Shown here in pieces: positions 17,001-17,345 of a stretch of DNA of 17,345 bases. Source of the stretch: JBBIVP01 sp037439705 [NCBI: bacterium]. Its GTDB lineage: Bacteria; JBBIVP01. Every line of letters begins with the position of its first letter. Position 1 is the first letter of the stretch. The position numbers were made by a program, and so were the translations under genes. The stretch spans positions 1 through 17,345 of the forward strand of contig JBBIVP010000022.1 in the NCBI GenBank assembly GCA_037439705.1, written 5' to 3'. Below the pieces are notes generated by a model. The model made no database searches. It had not been told where the DNA came from and was given only the letters and a program-made list of their open reading frames with translations.

Positions 17001-17345
17001 ATCGGGGCAACTGCTGTTCCACACAAAGATGATGCCATATCCTCTGGACCACCTGTTAGGTTTGGGTCATTAGCGCATCCTAAAAGAATTTTTGCCCTCA
17101 TTGTTGGATAGTTTGAGAGGTCCTCTTCAGCAACATAATTGTCCTGAAGGTCAAGTTCTCTGCAGGTCCGAGGGTCTGATGTTGAGCCGAGGCAGGCTGG
17201 ACCATCTTCAAGGGTTGATGAGCAGGTATCCCATTGAACTCTATAATTGGTTTCCTGCTCATCTATTGTTGTTGATGGAAATGTGAACAAGACATCAAGG
17301 GAGATGTCTGCAATGTAAATACTCAGGGCAAGGGAGTCATCATAA
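14033..17345 (-). CDS. Large exported surface protein with C-terminal sorting signal, 5' partial
   Basis: The frame stays open through the window end at 17345, so the gene is cut at its 5' end; the TTG at 17290 is an internal leucine. About 1,100 residues are visible. They are rich in Thr, Gly, Pro, Asn and Asp, with many scattered cysteines (for example CDRNGNNRCGDMYDDPN, and a cysteine-rich block about 275-335 residues after the TTG), suggesting an extracytoplasmic disulfide-stabilised protein. Two tandem Ig-like repeats lie near the C-terminus, about residues 877-963 and 964-1051 from the TTG, each with W-TPF and L-EVRA-D--GN patterns. The last 34 residues form a sorting tail: GFGCS with Cys, a hydrophobic segment, then WRRSS, resembling MYXO-CTERM or Synergist-type tails. 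No enzyme motif is recognised. It has its own terminator and is not part of the serine operon. Confidence 0.72.
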   Translation of the reverse strand, partial: YDDSLALSIYIADISLDVLFTFPSTTIDEQETNYRVQWDTCSSTLEDGPACLGSTSDPRTCRELDLQDNYVAEEDLSNYPTMRAKILLGCANDPNLTGGPEDMASSLCGTAVAPIILSTSVRAWMDYDDLTVGGVSQTHVNYKSPTGANDSGAWCDPDRDPDNDFGAGGCHRKFLRVNIAGLNLYANVYFQWQRNPNLICTTPGCYQVFGGGSDPNTLFSGPSTSPTGTTVTSCCGPWGGFACPSTFTAERIAFCDRNGNNRCGDMYDDPNYNPSQNIGGTLPFLEAQIMARLQDVFTCECTYGTFPGGNDGNICTPDANECTIPGTTTSRAGTNPACGDEIYPASDPGCVGYYLASTLSMDLSPTLDTISFDHPLTQATDPIYIDLGARFDLWADSVGVLLPGDLGLDIYYTRNAGTPSAPNLEPMTSCVTLQHTAGGYTGQITPVVSQVCYDQKYYTLPGYACTVTEFVTGQSTGTYTDRLLNTTTTTAEFKQLSYTVGTTTNTFPYHLGIALHHNFFSRAITSIIRSGALCMVIDGNTPTIGEFLSGILNTQTFGMLMPKLQELYGDNDMQIRVVPSFKSPDPAGLDYTPLFEQAYPPTTTGPRTYSPIYQVNATGIAQVPFILTGGRSIVYITNGYPNFATSITTQTQADLTIGIPHLHLDFHVFPAGATAWGAQRVFGLDFGMLLGLDIELLRNDARFDLWDFGGVAMRTGRVLHIGGMLSSGINYYLEYYEALTGLSRRDLNGILSNLIPTILSMAIGFTADIGFDLGKALNMPITFRVTDDSVCTAPGTRTCPAASIMPIGPARSFMSGSTITWRMPVYLLSATNSTPLMWYPTDLNWMNPPDWLGISTMLYGRLTSAIIINLLEGGALGGLGLSPSDGFDGFNPPETRIIPAEKLTAMDAGFVFDAYDDYDTGDTIRYAWRLDKGFWTPFIPQKSAVFSYLYEGNHILEVRAVDSDGNMDPTPAVYTFRIDSLGPSIIIHGAGDMNIVATSSPTFYIDARDAQAPDELVTVSYRVDGSDWTPFAKVRTITLSGLDEGLHRLEVRAKDDLGNISTASMVFKVSTSASGFGCSVVSSTGLGIGLILLFVPLIWRRSS

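Overview
The window looks like an A+T-rich, probably thermophilic, strictly anaerobic bacterium with a Gram-negative envelope. The envelope evidence is an outer-membrane-type barrel C-terminus, two lipoproteins with lipoboxes, and a surface protein with a C-terminal sorting tail. The metabolic evidence is a dense set of iron-sulfur proteins, an aldehyde:ferredoxin oxidoreductase relative, HdrD/HdrE-like proteins and a radical SAM enzyme. Arginine is written largely with AGA/AGG and isoleucine often with ATA. Signals are bacterial: AAGGAGG-type ribosome binding sites, a TTGACA -35 box and a rho-independent terminator. I cannot name the lineage.

Layout: (1) positions 1-4244, plus strand: three translationally coupled genes, namely a 5'-truncated beta-barrel-like protein and two diverged paralogous lipoproteins with bacterial Ig-like N-terminal domains. 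(2) positions 4238-11069, minus strand: a tightly packed seven-gene redox operon, read from 11069 downward: HdrD-like protein 2, two-cluster ferredoxin, a short AOR-like protein, a BPL_N-type class I glutamine amidotransferase-like protein, a NarI/HdrE-like cytochrome b subunit, HdrD-like protein 1, and an MSMEG_0568-family radical SAM protein. It is preceded by a good promoter overlapped by two tandem palindromes that look like a repressor operator, and probably has an internal promoter before the amidotransferase gene. (3) positions 11151-13893, minus strand: class V aminotransferase followed by serA, the first two steps of serine synthesis from 3-phosphoglycerate. serA is interrupted by one in-frame TAA just before its catalytic glutamate. 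(4) positions 14033-17345, minus strand: a large cysteine-bearing surface protein, truncated by the window edge, followed by a strong terminator.

Working model for the redox operon (inference): the AOR-like protein, ferredoxin and HdrD 2 form a soluble module resembling the BamB-BamC-BamD arrangement or AOR/ferredoxin/HdrD clusters. HdrD 1 plus the cytochrome b subunit form a membrane HdrDE-type module that exchanges electrons with the quinone pool. The amidotransferase-like and radical SAM proteins would modify or mature something for this system. The AOR-like protein is only about half the normal length yet keeps four candidate cluster cysteines, which makes this the least ordinary part of the window. 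There is no gene-free stretch longer than about 140 bases, and I saw no tRNA, rRNA, CRISPR array or insertion sequence.
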